Of a stretch of 15,076 nucleotides of DNA, positions 13,932-15,076 are shown piece after piece (position 1 is the stretch's first letter; each line of letters starts with the position of its first letter). This DNA is from SVTX01 sp045658225 (GTDB lineage: Bacteria > Bacillota > Clostridia > Oscillospirales > CAG-272): assembly GCA_045658225.1 (NCBI GenBank), contig JAZOUO010000079.1, positions 1 to 15,076 on the forward strand, read 5' to 3'. The notes under the pieces were generated by a model. That model ran no database searches and was not told the DNA's origin. It saw only the letters and a program-made list of their open reading frames with translations. The position numbers and the translations under genes were made by a program.

Positions 13932-14639
13932 ATGAGCGAGAATTTTGATAACAAGGAGATGCTCTCAAAAGTTGACGATGGCTTCAAGCCCAACATCTCT
14001 CCCGCGGTCATACGCCGTTTGCCCAGATATTACAGATATCTGCGCGAGCTTATCACGCACGGCAGAATGTGAATAAGCTCGGGCGAGCTTGCGAGTATGA
14101 TGGACGTCACCGCGTCGCAGATAAGACAGGACCTTAACTGCTTTGGTGGCTTCGGTCAGCACGGATACGGCTATAACGTAAACTATCTTTTTGCAAAAAT
14201 AAGCGAGATACTTGGTGTTGGTGCAGGCTTCCATGCGGTCATTATGGGCGCGGGCGATCTTGGACGCGCGCTTGTAAATCTTTCTATGTTTGAAAAGCGC
14301 GGAGTTGACATTATAGGTATGTTCGATTCTGGCGAGGGACTTGTTGGTAAGAGCGTTGCGGGAGTTCGTGTTTACGATATTGACGAGCTTGAAAAGTTCT
14401 GCGAAGAGAATATAGTTGATATAGCGGTGCTTACGCTTCCCAAGGAGCAGATAAAACCTGTGTCCGACAGACTTGTCGCATGCGGAATAAAGGGACTTTG
14501 GAACTATATGGGCGTTGAGCTTGACTATCCCGAGAGTGATGTTGTGATAGAAAACGTACATCTTGGCGATTCGCTCATGATCCTTAACTATGAGATTTGC
14601 CGTACACTTGAAAAGCGCGGCGAGGAGATAGACGAATAA
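13932..14639 (+). CDS. rex: Redox-sensing repressor Rex, reading frame interrupted by in-frame TGA
   Basis: Read through, this is a 235-residue Rex. The N-terminal winged-helix part has ISPAVIRRLPRYYRYL (23-38) and TASQIRQDLNCFGGFGQHGYGYNV; the C-terminal Rossmann part has MGAGDLGRAL and ends WNYMGVELDYP, ENVHLGDSLM. Rex senses NADH/NAD+ and represses fermentation and anaerobic genes. A TGA at 14070-14072 (codon 47) breaks the frame exactly where relatives usually have Arg or another residue before ISS (one C-to-T from CGA would make it). Homology continues in the same frame on both sides. The full-length start is supported by AAGGAG at 13918-13923; a product from ATG 14097 would lack part of the DNA-binding domain and has no good RBS. 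TGA is a stop in several neighbours, so nonsense mutation, sequence error or recoding are the options. Confidence 0.85.
14045..14090 (+). other. Competing hairpins around the rex in-frame TGA
   Basis: CGAGCTT (14045-14051), AAGCTCG (14075-14081) and CGAGCTT (14084-14090) allow two exclusive stems. The first is 12 bp with one bulge (14045-14056 with 14069-14081) and buries the TGA in its 3' arm. The second is AAGCTC/GAGCTT (14075-14080 with 14085-14090) with a GGGC loop, starting 2 nt after the TGA. Bacterial selenocysteine elements normally place the loop farther from UGA. Confidence 0.4.
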
Positions 14640-14658
14640 TTTTAACGTTGGAGAATAT

Positions 14659-15076
14659 ATGCTTATAAAAATAAATTACGGAATTGGAGCAGGTGTGTTT
14701 CCCACGTCATGCGCCGAGCAGATAAAGCGCGCGTCACTTTGCGACTTAAAGGTACTTTGGCTTATATGCGCTAAGGGCGGTATGGTTGAGATAAGCGAGC
14801 TTTGTGACTTTGCGGGGGCAGGCGAGAGTGAAATTGTGTCCTCCTTGTCATATTGGCGCGGTGCAGGGGTTATTGAGTGCGAAATGCCAAAGTCTGAGTG
14901 CAAGGAACAAAAAGTCGCCGAACCGAAAACACAAACCAAAAAGGTAGCCCGCGCGGACGTGCTTCCCGAATACACGTCGGACGAGATCGCAAATATACTC
15001 GAAAAGAATACGAAGCTTTCGTCTTTTATCAGCGAGTGCCAGAAGATAATGGGCAAGATGTTCAATATCCACGAGG
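14659..15076 (+). CDS. DnaD-domain replication-initiation protein, partial
   Basis: The first 139 codons of a gene that leaves the window, with no stop in sight. The N-terminal ~75 residues look like a winged-helix module (SLCDLKVLWLICAKGGMVEISELCDF, then SSLSYWRGAGVIE), where the DnaD/DnaB-like family has its DNA- or protein-binding domain. A Lys/Glu-rich linker (about 77-100) follows. YTSDEIANILEKN..SSFISECQKIMGKMFN (105-138) is the beginning of the DnaB_2/DnaD domain. Such proteins help load the replicative helicase at origins in Gram-positives, or are phage versions of this. It starts 19 nt after rex with GGAG (14650-14653) 5 nt before ATG, so it is probably cotranscribed with rex. Naming it DnaD proper would need the missing C-terminus. 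Confidence 0.75.
   Translation, partial: MLIKINYGIGAGVFPTSCAEQIKRASLCDLKVLWLICAKGGMVEISELCDFAGAGESEIVSSLSYWRGAGVIECEMPKSECKEQKVAEPKTQTKKVARADVLPEYTSDEIANILEKNTKLSSFISECQKIMGKMFNIHE

Noticed and set aside
14070..14090. A bacterial SECIS after the rex TGA.
   Set aside because: The apical loop is only about 8 nt past the TGA, shorter than known bSECIS spacing, and the position is not a redox cysteine in Rex.
1..15076. CRISPR array, prophage, toxin-antitoxin or defence genes.
   Set aside because: No regularly spaced direct repeats, integrase, or defence-family motifs were found; apart from the repeats listed, the genes are ordinary metabolic and housekeeping ones.

Overview
The window looks like chromosomal DNA from a low-to-moderate GC Gram-positive bacterium of class Clostridia, most likely an uncultured gut-type lineage. 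This is inferred from TTGNNN-N17-TATAAT promoters, strong AGGAGG-type ribosome binding sites, a lipoprotein polyamine-binding protein, a Rex repressor and a DnaD-like primosome protein; I cannot place it to family. TGA is an ordinary stop here, because potA, potB, potC and the dCMP deaminase gene all end in it.

Left part (1-5321): a minus-strand pair encodes an FkbM-family methyltransferase and a short-chain dehydrogenase cut by the window edge. Divergent from it, a plus-strand pair encodes a HIT-family hydrolase and a sugar-phosphate-type nucleotidyltransferase and ends in a bidirectional terminator. A perfect 21-bp inverted repeat follows, then ilvE (branched-chain aminotransferase) on the minus strand. 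A textbook back-to-back promoter pair separates ilvE from a long-form AlaX-type alanyl-tRNA editing gene, which ends in a second bidirectional terminator.

Middle part (5325-11213): a minus-strand potABCD polyamine ABC transporter operon has ATGA overlaps between genes, and its PotD carries an unusual C-terminal membrane anchor. A 436-bp leader/intergenic region separates it from a DUF3343 (putative Se/S carrier) gene plus an EF2568-type cysteine desulfurase gene. Directly upstream of these two lies a roughly 163-bp MITE-like element with 13-bp terminal inverted repeats.

Right part (11563-15076): a plus-strand dCMP deaminase-rimI-tsaD operon is followed by a 373-bp AT-rich intergenic region holding seven DnaA-box-like 9-mers, two of them perfect, and a Rex-box-like palindrome. 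Next comes rex, whose reading frame is broken by an in-frame TGA inside the DNA-binding domain, and then a DnaD-domain gene that runs off the window. The DnaA-box cluster (candidate oriC or DnaA-controlled regulatory region) beside a dnaD-like gene, and the interrupted rex, are the two observations most worth following.
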